From: Pseudoalteromonas umbrosa
GTDB lineage: Bacteria; Pseudomonadota; Gammaproteobacteria; Enterobacterales; Alteromonadaceae
DNA length: 64,000 nt
Reading direction: 5' to 3'
Assembly: GCF_030125375.1 (NCBI RefSeq)
Contig: NZ_JASJUU010000001.1
Span: forward strand, 1,624,971-1,688,970
The translations under genes were made by a program, and so were the position numbers. The first letter of the stretch is position 1, and every line of letters begins with the position of its first letter. The notes under the pieces were generated by a model. It worked only from the letters and a program-made list of their open reading frames with translations. It made no database searches and was not told where the DNA came from. Of the stretch, positions 56,439 to 64,000 are shown piece after piece.

Positions 56439-56643
56439 ATCCTCATTGACTATTTTACCTGCCCTCTTTGCAAAGCAAAGGCTATTTACAGGCTTTTTCA
56501 CCCGACAACATCTTGTAACACTTCAACACCATACTTGCTATTGAGAAAATCAATTTGTCCTCCATATTGATAAAAAGCAATGAACACTTTTTGCGTAGCA
56601 AGAGTAAAAATAGGTAAGTAAATTCAATTTTAATGAGGTGACT

Positions 56644-57492
56644 ATGAAACGCGTGTTACTTTTTCTAGCGACAAACTTAGCCATCATGGTTGTGTTGTCC
56701 ATTATTTTATCCATTCTAGGGGTATCCTCTAGAAGTTATGCTGGCATGCTCACCATCGCAGCCGTTTTTGGTTTCGGTGGCGCATTTATTTCGCTATACA
56801 TCTCTAAGTGGATGGCGAAAAAGTCTACAGGAGCCTATGTGATTGACCAGCCTCGTAGCGAGACCGAGCATTGGTTAGTCAGCACAGTGGCAGCACAAGC
56901 GCAAAAAGCGGGCATCAAAATGCCAGAGGTTGCCATTTACGATAGCCCAGAGATCAATGCTTTTGCTACAGGCCCCAGTAAAAACGATTCTCTCGTTGCA
57001 GTCAGCAGCGGCTTGCTTGCTGGCATGAGCCAAAGTGAAGCAGAAGCCGTCCTCGCCCATGAAGTATCTCATGTTGCTAACGGCGATATGGTCACACTGA
57101 CGCTTATTCAGGGTGTCGTAAATACCTTCGTCATTTTTATCTCAAAAGTACTGGCCAATATTGTCGATGGCTTCTTAAATGGTGATGAAGAAGGCGAAGG
57201 CTTTAGCTGGACCTATATGATCTTTGATCTTATCTTCCAAATTCTCTTTGGTTTCTTGGCATCTATGATCGTTGCTTACTTTAGCCGTAAACGAGAATAT
57301 GCTGCCGACAAAGGGGCTGCTGATTTAGTGGGCGCACACAAAATGAAAGCAGCGCTTGAACGTCTACGTAGCAATCAAGAATCAAAGTTAGAAGGTTCAA
57401 TGATGGCATTTGGTATCGCATCAGGTAAGAGCGTGGTCGATTTGTTTGCCTCGCACCCACCACTTGAGCAAAGAATTGCCGCACTATCTTAG
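56644..57492 (+). CDS. htpX: Membrane zinc metalloprotease HtpX
   Basis: A 282-residue M48 protease with two N-terminal TM helices (about 5-25 and 35-55), HEVSH zinc motif in [16 protein letters not shown], two more TM helices and the third zinc ligand in [14 protein letters not shown]. It degrades misfolded inner-membrane proteins alongside FtsH. The ATG at 56644 has GAGG as SD; an upstream in-frame GTG at 56638 lies within that SD. Confidence 0.95.
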   Translation: MKRVLLFLATNLAIMVVLSIILSILGVSSRSYAGMLTIAAVFGFGGAFISLYISKWMAKKSTGAYVIDQPRSETEHWLVSTVAAQAQKAGIKMPEVAIYDSPEINAFATGPSKNDSLVAVSSGLLAGMSQSEAEAVLAHEVSHVANGDMVTLTLIQGVVNTFVIFISKVLANIVDGFLNGDEEGEGFSWTYMIFDLIFQILFGFLASMIVAYFSRKREYAADKGAADLVGAHKMKAALERLRSNQESKLEGSMMAFGIASGKSVVDLFASHPPLEQRIAALS

Positions 57493-57529
57493 GATATTGA
57501 TGTAAACACAATGTATATTTTATAACCAT

Positions 57530-57549
57530 AGGCCCTTACGGGCCTTTTT
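57530..57549 (+). terminator. Terminator of htpX
   Basis: AGGCCC and GGGCCT enclose TTAC and are followed by TTTT, a compact intrinsic terminator 37 bases past the stop. Confidence 0.8.
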
Positions 57550-57905
57550 AAGGACGATTTACAAATAATTAAATTTAGGAATTAAATTCTATTTTTACGT
57601 AATAAATAGTTATAAAAAATTATATCTTTATATGGCAAAGATATATAATTACTTTCCTTAATGTTCTCTATAAAACAATACTTAAGTTCTTTGATCCACG
57701 AATAAACCAGTAAATAGGTCGTTTGTTTTATGACCAAAAGACAAGAAAAGTTACTTTTTGGTTATTTATTAACCCACATTTAACTCAAATCTTAATCTAA
57801 ACCATACTTTTTGCGTGTATCTATACCGGGCCCATTTGTTTAAAATATGTAACCCACTTTATTGACATAATAGCAATATTCTACATTCGCAAGGTAAAAA
57901 GAAGT
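57550..57905. other. AT-rich region before the chemoreceptor gene
   Basis: No ORF or RNA gene is supported. TTGACA occurs at 57862-57867, about 40 bases before the chemoreceptor ATG, but no well-spaced -10 is clear. Confidence 0.4.
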
Positions 57906-59897
57906 ATGCTGATCAAAACTCGATTACTCATTTCATTTATGCTCATTGGTCTATTACCAGCAGGTATACTGGCGATGGTCTCGTTGTGGACCGCCTCCAC
58001 AGCACTTGAACAACAGGCATACAATCAGCTTACTTCCATCAAACAAATAAAACACAAGCAAATTGATGATTACCTTAATGCAAGAAAAGGTGATTTATCA
58101 GTCATCGCAAAAAAATGGCAGCTCCTCGTTGAGCAAAATCCTACCCTGTCAAACGCAGAGCTGGCTCATAACTACCACAGCCTGTTTGACACCTTCATCA
58201 ATGAGAAAGGGTTTTACGACTTTTTCGTGATAGAACGCGATGGCTTAATTAGCTATACAGTTGCTAAAGAGTCTGATTACAACACGAACCTTGTTACTGG
58301 CCCGTTCAATAACTCAGGGCTAGCTACTTTGTTTACTCAAGTCATTTCAGCAAGAAAGTTTATCTTAGCCGACTACAGTGCATATGCGCCGAGCAATAAT
58401 GACCCTGCAGCTTTCATTGGTATTCCCGTTATAATTGATGGTCAAGTAAACTCGGTACTTGCACTACAACTTTCAATTGATGCCATAAACGCCATTATGC
58501 AACAGCGCGATGGCATGGGAGAAACAGGTGAGTCATACCTTGTTGGTAATGACTTCCGCATGCGTTCAGATTCATACCTTGACCCGATCAACCATACTGT
58601 TATCGCCAGCTTTGCAGGCTCAGTTGAAGCGAATGGTGTCGATACCGTCGCTGTCCGTCGAGGCTTGCAAGGGATCTCTGACACTGAAATTATTATCGAC
58701 TATAATGGCAACCCTGTTTTATCCGCTTACCTTCCTTACACATTCGCTGGATTAAAATGGGTACTTTTGGCTGAAATTGACAAAGCCGAAGCTTTTTCGC
58801 CAGTTTATAAACTCTATTGGATTATTGCCCTTATCTTTTTATTAACTGTTTTATCAGTCGCTGGAGCAACGGTACTGATCGCCCGTTCAGTATTAAAGCC
58901 ACTTGGTGGTGAGCCAATTGAAATGCGCAAGATCAGTGAGCGGATCGCTGCAGGTGACCTAAGAGAGCAGTTTGGCCGTGACGAGAACGCCATTGGTGTG
59001 TATGGCGCAATGCGACAGATGAACACCTATTTAACTAGCGTTATAGGCACCATAGTTGAAACCACAGCACAGCTGGCTTCTACAGCAACACAGACAAGTG
59101 CTGCCAGTGAACAAGCAAACGCTAGCTTACAAGAGCAACATGCCAATATTGAGCAAGTCGCCGAAGCAATTCAGCAAACATCTCACTCTATCGATGAAGT
59201 GGCAACCAATGCGCGTAATGTTGCCGATTTAAGCTTGGATGCAGAAAAAACATCTTTGTCAGCAAACCAAACACTCAGAGATACAGTCGTACAAATGGAA
59301 GCACTCAGTACCGCCGTTGAGAACTCAGAAACGGCCATTAAAGAAGTTGAGTACAATACGCAAAATATCAGCCGCGTAATCGAAGTGATCCAAGCTGTGA
59401 CTGAGCAGACTAACTTGCTAGCACTCAACGCTGCCATTGAAGCTGCCCGAGCAGGGGAACATGGACGCGGATTTGCCGTTGTTGCTGACGAAGTCAGACA
59501 GCTTGCACAAAAAACTCAAGCGTCTACTGCGGACATTGAAAATATGATTGCCAACCTTCAGTCTACATCACAAACCGCTGTATCTGAGATGCATGCATCC
59601 GCTGAGGCTACTAAACAGACAATCACAGCAGCAAATGATAGTGCCTGTTTACTCGAGCAAAGTGTGCATCAAATCAATCAAATTGCACTGAGTGCACAAA
59701 CCATTGCTCAAGCGGCTCAAGAGCAATCTGCGACGACTGAAGAGATTTCATATAACGTTGAGTCAATTAGACAAGCGGCTATTGATAACGCTGCAGGTGC
59801 AGATCAAGTTACCAGCGCGAGCCTTGAACTAGATAAGCAATCTAAAACCCTGAAACAGGTTACATCAGCCTTTAAACTGCCTCAGCAATTACACTAG
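57906..59897 (+). CDS. Methyl-accepting chemotaxis protein with dCache-like sensor
   Basis: The 663-residue receptor has an N-terminal TM helix (about 7-30), a large periplasmic sensor (about 35-300, dCache-like: [15 protein letters not shown]), a second TM helix (about 303-325), HAMP ([23 protein letters not shown]) and the signalling hairpin [36 protein letters not shown]. The ligand is unknown. Glutamine/glutamate pairs for methylation flank the hairpin tip. No che genes are near, so it is a dispersed receptor. Confidence 0.93.
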   Translation: MLIKTRLLISFMLIGLLPAGILAMVSLWTASTALEQQAYNQLTSIKQIKHKQIDDYLNARKGDLSVIAKKWQLLVEQNPTLSNAELAHNYHSLFDTFINEKGFYDFFVIERDGLISYTVAKESDYNTNLVTGPFNNSGLATLFTQVISARKFILADYSAYAPSNNDPAAFIGIPVIIDGQVNSVLALQLSIDAINAIMQQRDGMGETGESYLVGNDFRMRSDSYLDPINHTVIASFAGSVEANGVDTVAVRRGLQGISDTEIIIDYNGNPVLSAYLPYTFAGLKWVLLAEIDKAEAFSPVYKLYWIIALIFLLTVLSVAGATVLIARSVLKPLGGEPIEMRKISERIAAGDLREQFGRDENAIGVYGAMRQMNTYLTSVIGTIVETTAQLASTATQTSAASEQANASLQEQHANIEQVAEAIQQTSHSIDEVATNARNVADLSLDAEKTSLSANQTLRDTVVQMEALSTAVENSETAIKEVEYNTQNISRVIEVIQAVTEQTNLLALNAAIEAARAGEHGRGFAVVADEVRQLAQKTQASTADIENMIANLQSTSQTAVSEMHASAEATKQTITAANDSACLLEQSVHQINQIALSAQTIAQAAQEQSATTEEISYNVESIRQAAIDNAAGADQVTSASLELDKQSKTLKQVTSAFKLPQQLH

Positions 59898-59911
59898 TCC
59901 TTAGTGAAATT

Positions 59912-59937
59912 CAGCAAGCGCTTAACCGCGCTTGCTG
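59912..59937. terminator. Hairpin at the converging ends of MCP and arsJ
   Basis: CAGCAAGCG and CGCTTGCTG form a 9-bp stem with an 8-nt loop that contains the arsJ stop codon. Tails are weakly U-rich, so bidirectional termination is plausible but not certain. Confidence 0.45.
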
Positions 59938-61130
59938 AGTCCATATGTAAACCCACCTGCCAATATAAGCATTGCACTTGAAATCATCAAACAGGCTTCA
60001 AGGCCATAAAGCTGATAAACAAGGCCAGATAAGACCGTACCTAATAATCTTCCCATTGCATTAGCCATGTAATAAAAGCCAACATCCATCGACACGCCAT
60101 CACTGTCAGCGATTTTGACGATTAAGAAACTATGCAAAGATGAGTTAACGGCAAATACTGCGCCAAATATTAATAACCCGGCGATAATCACTATCTTAGG
60201 CTGCCAGTTTAACCATAAACCCAAAGCGAGCAAAGCTGGTATAATTGACAGTAATGCGACCCACTTGAATGCTTGCTGATAATTGCCTCCTTGCTTTGCT
60301 GTGATTTTTGGTGCGTTCGCTTGGACTATGCCATAAGCAATCACCCAAGACGCCATAAAGCCACCAACCCACCAATGATCCCAACCAAATGTTGAGGCCA
60401 AAAATACAGGTAAAGCCACCACAAACCAAACATCACGTGAAGCAAACAAAAATAAACGCGCCGCCGCTAATAGATTTAACTGGCGACTTTTAGAAAACAG
60501 TTCATTGAACTTCGGCTTGTTCTTTTTCTTACCTAAGTCTTGCTTCAACAACAATAAGCTCGATAGCCAAGTGATTGACAGCATTGCTGTCATAAACCAC
60601 AGAGCGCCTTGAAAGCCCAATAAAGTCAGTAATAAGCCGCCAAGGAAAAAACCAACGCCTTTTAAGGCATTTTTTGAACCCGTCAGCAGTGCTACCCATT
60701 TATATAAAGTACTATCCTGATCTTTAGGAACCAGTAACTTAATGGCGCTTTTAGCACTCATTTTATTGAGGTCTTTGGCAATACCAGACAAAGCCTGCGC
60801 GACCATGACATAGGCTATTGTCAGTAATTGCTCATCTAATGCCAACATAGACACAGCCACAATCTGCAAAAATAGGCCTATATTCATGGTTTTATTTAAA
60901 CCAAGACGTGCGCCTAACCAGCCCCCCAATAAATTGGTAACAACGCCAAAAATTTCATAAAACAAAAATAAAGAGGCAATCGCCAGTGGGCTGTATCCGA
61001 GTTGATGAAAATACAGCACCACCAACATACGCAGCGCACCATCTGTCAAGGTAAATGACCAATAGTTACCGGTGATAACAAGGTACTGCTTAATTTCAGG
61101 TGATAGCCTTGCCATAAGTGACTGCGTCAT
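59922..61130 (-). CDS. arsJ: ArsJ-type MFS transporter (organoarsenical efflux)
   Basis: A 402-residue MFS protein of about 11-12 TM helices. Its N-terminal NYWSFTLTDGALRMLVVLYF, GYSPLAIASLFLFYE and KDLNKMSAKSAIK match what I know of ArsJ. ArsJ exports 1-arseno-3-phosphoglycerate, which GAPDH makes from arsenate and glyceraldehyde 3-phosphate. The next gene, 4 bases upstream, encodes GAPDH, exactly the known pair. No arsR, arsC or acr3 is in the window. Confidence 0.88.
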   Translation of the reverse strand: MTQSLMARLSPEIKQYLVITGNYWSFTLTDGALRMLVVLYFHQLGYSPLAIASLFLFYEIFGVVTNLLGGWLGARLGLNKTMNIGLFLQIVAVSMLALDEQLLTIAYVMVAQALSGIAKDLNKMSAKSAIKLLVPKDQDSTLYKWVALLTGSKNALKGVGFFLGGLLLTLLGFQGALWFMTAMLSITWLSSLLLLKQDLGKKKNKPKFNELFSKSRQLNLLAAARLFLFASRDVWFVVALPVFLASTFGWDHWWVGGFMASWVIAYGIVQANAPKITAKQGGNYQQAFKWVALLSIIPALLALGLWLNWQPKIVIIAGLLIFGAVFAVNSSLHSFLIVKIADSDGVSMDVGFYYMANAMGRLLGTVLSGLVYQLYGLEACLMISSAMLILAGGFTYGLSKRG

Positions 61131-61134
61131 GATG

Positions 61135-62145
61135 CTATCCCCAGCGCTTATCGATAACCAAACGAACTAAATCTGCAGTTCTATTTGCATAGCCCCACTC
61201 GTTATCATACCAGACGTATAATTTAACTTGCGTGCCATTGACCACCATAGTTGAAGGAGCATCAACAATGGCACTTCTTGGGTCCGTTTTATAATCGATT
61301 GAGACAAGTGGACGCGTTTCATACCCTAAAATACCTGCAAGCTCGCCGTTTGCAGCTTGATCCATCCAGCTGTTTATCTCTTCAATACTAGTTTCACGAT
61401 TGACTTCAAACACGCAATCTGTGATCGAGGCATTCGTTAGAGGTACTCTCACGGCGTGACCATTTAACTTACCCTTCAGCTCAGGGAAAATATGGGTAAT
61501 AGCCGTTGCTGAACCAGTCGTCGTTGGAATAAGACTCGTGCCACATGAACGCGCACGGCGCAAATCTTTATGCGGTGCGTCAATGATAGTCTGTGTATTG
61601 GTAATATCGTGTATTGTCGTCATCGAGCCATGTTTAATACCAATATTATCCTGTAGCACTTTAACAACGGGCGCCAAGCAGTTAGTCGTACAAGATGCCG
61701 CTGTCACTATCGGATGCAGCTCAACATCATAATCAGTGTGGTTTACACCCATCACAACATTTAATACTCCTTCTTCTTTGACTGGTGCAGTCACAACCAC
61801 TTGCTTCACACCTTGAGCAAAAAAAGCAGCGAGTTTTTCTTTGGTTTTAATCTTGCCTGAAGCTTCTATAACGAGATCGCACATCGACCAGTCATTATCA
61901 GTAACGGACACTTGCTGTGTTACTGCAATGCGCTGATCGCCAATAATCATCTCACTCCCCTCACTCAACGCCTCATGTTGCCACTTGCCGTGAACAGAAT
62001 CAAAGTTCATCAAATGTGCCAAGGTAAGAGCATCCCCTGCAGGATCATTTATCTTCACCAACTCTATATCTGGCGAATTCCATAGTGCACGCATAGTCAA
62101 TCGGCCCATTCTACCGAAGCCATTTATCCCAACTTTAATTGCCAT
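61135..62145 (-). CDS. ArsJ-associated glyceraldehyde-3-phosphate dehydrogenase
   Basis: A 336-residue GAPDH with [17 protein letters not shown], catalytic Cys in [17 protein letters not shown] and the C-terminal [16 protein letters not shown]. In arsJ pairs this enzyme uses arsenate in place of phosphate to form unstable 1-arseno-3-phosphoglycerate for export. A purely glycolytic role is less likely given the pairing. The ATG at 62145 (MAIKVGING) has GGGAGA; the frame from 62211 adds an unlikely leader. Confidence 0.9.
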   Translation of the reverse strand: MAIKVGINGFGRMGRLTMRALWNSPDIELVKINDPAGDALTLAHLMNFDSVHGKWQHEALSEGSEMIIGDQRIAVTQQVSVTDNDWSMCDLVIEASGKIKTKEKLAAFFAQGVKQVVVTAPVKEEGVLNVVMGVNHTDYDVELHPIVTAASCTTNCLAPVVKVLQDNIGIKHGSMTTIHDITNTQTIIDAPHKDLRRARSCGTSLIPTTTGSATAITHIFPELKGKLNGHAVRVPLTNASITDCVFEVNRETSIEEINSWMDQAANGELAGILGYETRPLVSIDYKTDPRSAIVDAPSTMVVNGTQVKLYVWYDNEWGYANRTADLVRLVIDKRWG

Positions 62146-62320
62146 CGTCTTTTCTCCCATTATTTTCCCATTCGCATATGTCGTCATAACTGCTAACAAT
62201 GCGCCCAGCAACTTTAATTAATACGCCTCAATTTGCTTTATCACCGGTACTACGTGTCTCAGTGCGCCATGCAGACAAAATTATGTCTATTGATGAGGAT
62301 ATTTACAATATACGAAAAAT

Positions 62321-62344
62321 CATATATTCATTTATCCATATATG
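62321..62344. promoter_or_regulatory. Candidate ArsR/SmtB-type operator
   Basis: CATATAT and ATATATG form a perfect 7-bp inverted repeat with a 10-base spacer, resembling AT-rich ArsR-family operators. It is about 175 bases from the GAPDH start; the assignment is speculative because no arsR is nearby. Confidence 0.25.
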
Positions 62345-62390
62345 CAAACACTCATTTGTAATGATTTTGTATCATTTTTATTAATTTTAT

Positions 62391-62418
62391 TTGAAACTTT
62401 TTCGCGATTTACTAACAT
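62391..62418 (+). promoter_or_regulatory. Candidate promoter of the second GG peptide
   Basis: TTGAAA (62391-62396), a 16-base spacer and TAACAT (62413-62418) give a reasonable sigma70 promoter about 48 bases before the peptide ATG. Confidence 0.4.
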
Positions 62419-62465
62419 GAAATTAGAAGTAAAAAGTAATGTTAATTTGAAAGGAGTTAATCACT

Positions 62466-62624
62466 ATGAAGCTTAAAGTCACCAAAAAGCCTCTGAAAAA
62501 ATTGAGTTATGATAATTTACCACTTGATAGAAAACTGACTCCACTTGTTGGGGGGGCGGGTTTAAGTAATGGCCCAACACAAGAATGTGAAACTTACTAC
62601 CATTGCGATTCTGAGACGCCATAA
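62466..62624 (+). CDS. Second short double-glycine leader peptide (orphan precursor)
   Basis: A 52-residue peptide with SD AAGGAG 9 bases before the ATG. The leader is MKLKVTKKPLKKLSYDNLPL, then DRKLTPLVGG (residues 21-30). The core AGLSNGPTQECETYYHCDSE has two Cys (41 and 47) and several Ser/Thr. The leader pattern (MKLxLxKKxLKxLS...TPxVGG) is typical of Pseudoalteromonas and Shewanella short precursor peptides and differs in detail from the one at 253-387. No transporter or modifying enzyme is adjacent. It may carry a disulphide or thioether, or be a signalling peptide; this is inference. Confidence 0.7.
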   Translation: MKLKVTKKPLKKLSYDNLPLDRKLTPLVGGAGLSNGPTQECETYYHCDSETP

Positions 62625-62640
62625 TTGGGCCACTGAACAT

Positions 62641-62673
62641 GCAAACGTTATCTTTTCATGCGATGACGTTTGC
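62641..62673 (+). terminator. Hairpin terminator of the second GG peptide
   Basis: GCAAACGTTATC pairs with GATGACGTTTGC (one U-G wobble) in a 12-bp stem with a 9-base loop, 16 bases past the stop. The tail TTACTCGTTAATTCTT is only moderately U-rich. Confidence 0.5.
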
Positions 62674-62751
62674 TTACTCGTTAATTCTTCCCTGCTAAAT
62701 ACCAATTGATGTTAAACTACAACAAATCCCAGTTGTTTCGAGTATTTTAGA

Positions 62752-64000
62752 TTGGATAAGAATACCTACATCCCAGAAAACTTTATCGAAGATGTTAAAA
62801 CCTACCTACCAGAGCATTTAAATTTAGATGACTTCATTGATCACTGCCAAAAACCTCTAAGGCTGTCCATACGCGTCAATACGCTAAAAATGTCCGTCGA
62901 TGATTTTAAACTCGAAGCAAAAGCACTCGGTTGGCAAATAACACCGGTACCTTGGTGCCCTGAGGGCTTTTGGATAAGTCGCAGCGAAGAAGAACAAGCG
63001 AACCTTCCTATAGGTAATACAGCCTTACATCTCAGTGGCTGTATTTATGTGCAAGAAGCAAGCTCAATGCTCCCGCCTTTGGCGTTGAGATCTGAAATAG
63101 AAAATATGGATACAGATCAATACGCTGTGCTCGATATGGCTGCAGCTCCCGGCTCTAAAACTTCACAGCTTTGTGCTTTAATGAATAACCAAGGTCTATT
63201 GATTGCCAATGAATTCTCATCTTCAAGGTTAAAAGTACTTGCCGCCAACATGAAACGCATGGGAGTAGCAAACTGCGCATTATCACATTTTGATGGCAAA
63301 ATATTTGGCGACTATATGTATGAGTGCTTTGATCACATACAACTTGACGCGCCATGCTCTGGTGAAGGCACCGTAAGAAAAGATGCTAACGCACTTAAAA
63401 ACTGGTCAATAGAATCTAATGTCGATATTAGTGATGTGCAAAAAAGCCTGATCAAAAGTGCCTTTTTGGCGCTAAAGCCCGGCGGTAGTTTGGTGTACTC
63501 AACTTGTACACTGACCCCTTTAGAAAACCAACAAGTTTGCTCATTTTTACTAGAAGAATTTGCAGATGCTGTAGAAGTCACACCACTTGACGACCTTTTT
63601 GACAATGCAAGTCAGGCCACCACAAGCGAGGGCTACTTGCATGTCTGGCCACAAATTTTTGATAGTGAAGGTTTCTTCATAGCGAAATTTAAAAAACGCC
63701 ATTCTGTTGAACACCACAATCAACAGCAAAAAAAAGGCGCATTTCCTTTTGAAGCTTTTCCAACTAAAGCACAAAACACATTTTCTAGCTATTTAAAGAA
63801 ACAATTTAAGATTAAGCAGCTGCCAGGCACACTCATGCAACGCGATAAAGAGCTATGGCTATTTCCCGATAAACTTGCAGATGTGCAAAACAAAATCAAA
63901 TATGCACGCTTGGGGGTCAAAATAGGCGCAATACACAAAAATGGTGTGCGTTTAGAACATGAGCTTGCTACCGCATTTGGACATTTAGCGACTGAAAATG
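62752..64000 (+). CDS. rsmF: 16S rRNA (cytosine-C5)-methyltransferase RsmF, 5' part (runs off the window)
   Basis: An uninterrupted frame of 416 codons reaches the window end. It reads [47 protein letters not shown] (SAM site), LDAPCSGEG (catalytic PC motif) and [13 protein letters not shown] (second Cys), in the order of E. coli RsmF/YebU, which methylates C1407 of 16S rRNA. The start is probably TTG at 62752 ([11 protein letters not shown]), as no ATG fits the conserved N-terminus; the SD is weak. The C-terminal RNA-binding part is cut by the window edge. Confidence 0.9.
   Translation, partial: MDKNTYIPENFIEDVKTYLPEHLNLDDFIDHCQKPLRLSIRVNTLKMSVDDFKLEAKALGWQITPVPWCPEGFWISRSEEEQANLPIGNTALHLSGCIYVQEASSMLPPLALRSEIENMDTDQYAVLDMAAAPGSKTSQLCALMNNQGLLIANEFSSSRLKVLAANMKRMGVANCALSHFDGKIFGDYMYECFDHIQLDAPCSGEGTVRKDANALKNWSIESNVDISDVQKSLIKSAFLALKPGGSLVYSTCTLTPLENQQVCSFLLEEFADAVEVTPLDDLFDNASQATTSEGYLHVWPQIFDSEGFFIAKFKKRHSVEHHNQQQKKGAFPFEAFPTKAQNTFSSYLKKQFKIKQLPGTLMQRDKELWLFPDKLADVQNKIKYARLGVKIGAIHKNGVRLEHELATAFGHLATEN

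Larger units (their letters stand above)
62146..62465. other. Divergent promoter region between GAPDH-arsJ and the GG peptide
   Basis: 320 bases without a supported gene. It holds AT-rich inverted repeats (62321-62344 and AGACA/TGTCT at 62273-62288) and a promoter candidate for the plus-strand peptide at 62391-62418. Confidence 0.5.

Noticed and set aside
61135-62145. GAPDH as the ordinary glycolytic gapA
   Set aside because: The 4-base linkage to an ArsJ-type transporter is the known arsenic pair; a glycolytic role remains possible but less likely.

Overview
The window looks like chromosomal DNA of a marine gammaproteobacterium, most probably Pseudoalteromonas or a close relative. The basis is an alterochromide-like aryl-polyene lipopeptide locus, divergent liu and ivd/mms branched-chain amino acid degradation operons around a LiuR regulator, short double-glycine leader peptides, and moderate-to-low GC with AT-rich intergenic DNA. 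No tRNA, rRNA, CRISPR array, phage or insertion sequence was seen.

Left flank (1-8302): an orphan double-glycine-leader peptide with its own promoter, 5' hairpin and terminator; a secreted Asp-box lipoprotein; a YdiJ-type FAD/Fe-S dehydrogenase; a frameshifted gene remnant; a two-lobed retropepsin-like lipoprotein with a PDZ-like tail; and a DUF2141 lipoprotein that ends the biosynthetic operon.

Biosynthetic locus (about 7.8-35.4 kb, all minus strand, tightly overlapping genes): an MIO ammonia-lyase makes an aryl-acrylate. An ACP-fused ligase and a free ACP load it. A KS-CLF fusion, ketoreductases and two dehydratases of different subfamilies (FabZ and MaoC) extend it into an aryl polyene. 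A starter C domain should then pass the chain to a four-module NRPS. Reading the adenylation pockets by eye gives Cys-Thr-Asn-Ile, with epimerases after Cys and Thr and a terminal thioesterase. The C-domain types agree with this D-D-L-L pattern. An ABC-2 transporter pair is embedded in the operon. Gene order resembles my memory of the alterochromide alt cluster, but there is one module fewer, Cys replaces Thr at position 1, and no halogenase is present. The predicted product, an aryl-polyene tetrapeptide possibly closed as a thiolactone, is the main candidate for something undescribed.

Middle (35.4-39.9 kb): an AT-rich gap, pirin plus a hydrolase-OsmC fusion, a truncated S9 peptidase and a Sel1-like lipoprotein.

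Catabolic block (39.9-56.4 kb): a minus-strand operon for valine/isoleucine (thiolase, mmsA, acyl-CoA dehydrogenase, enoyl-CoA hydratase, 3-hydroxyisobutyryl-CoA hydrolase, mmsB, SDR) diverges from a plus-strand leucine operon (liuR, liuA-E, CoA transferase A/B). LiuR-type palindromes lie between them. Together they convert branched-chain acyl-CoAs to acetyl-CoA, acetoacetyl-CoA and propionyl-CoA.

Right flank (56.6-64 kb): htpX, a chemoreceptor, an arsJ/GAPDH arsenate-detoxification pair without a neighbouring arsR, a second orphan double-glycine peptide, and the 5' part of rsmF, which runs off the window.
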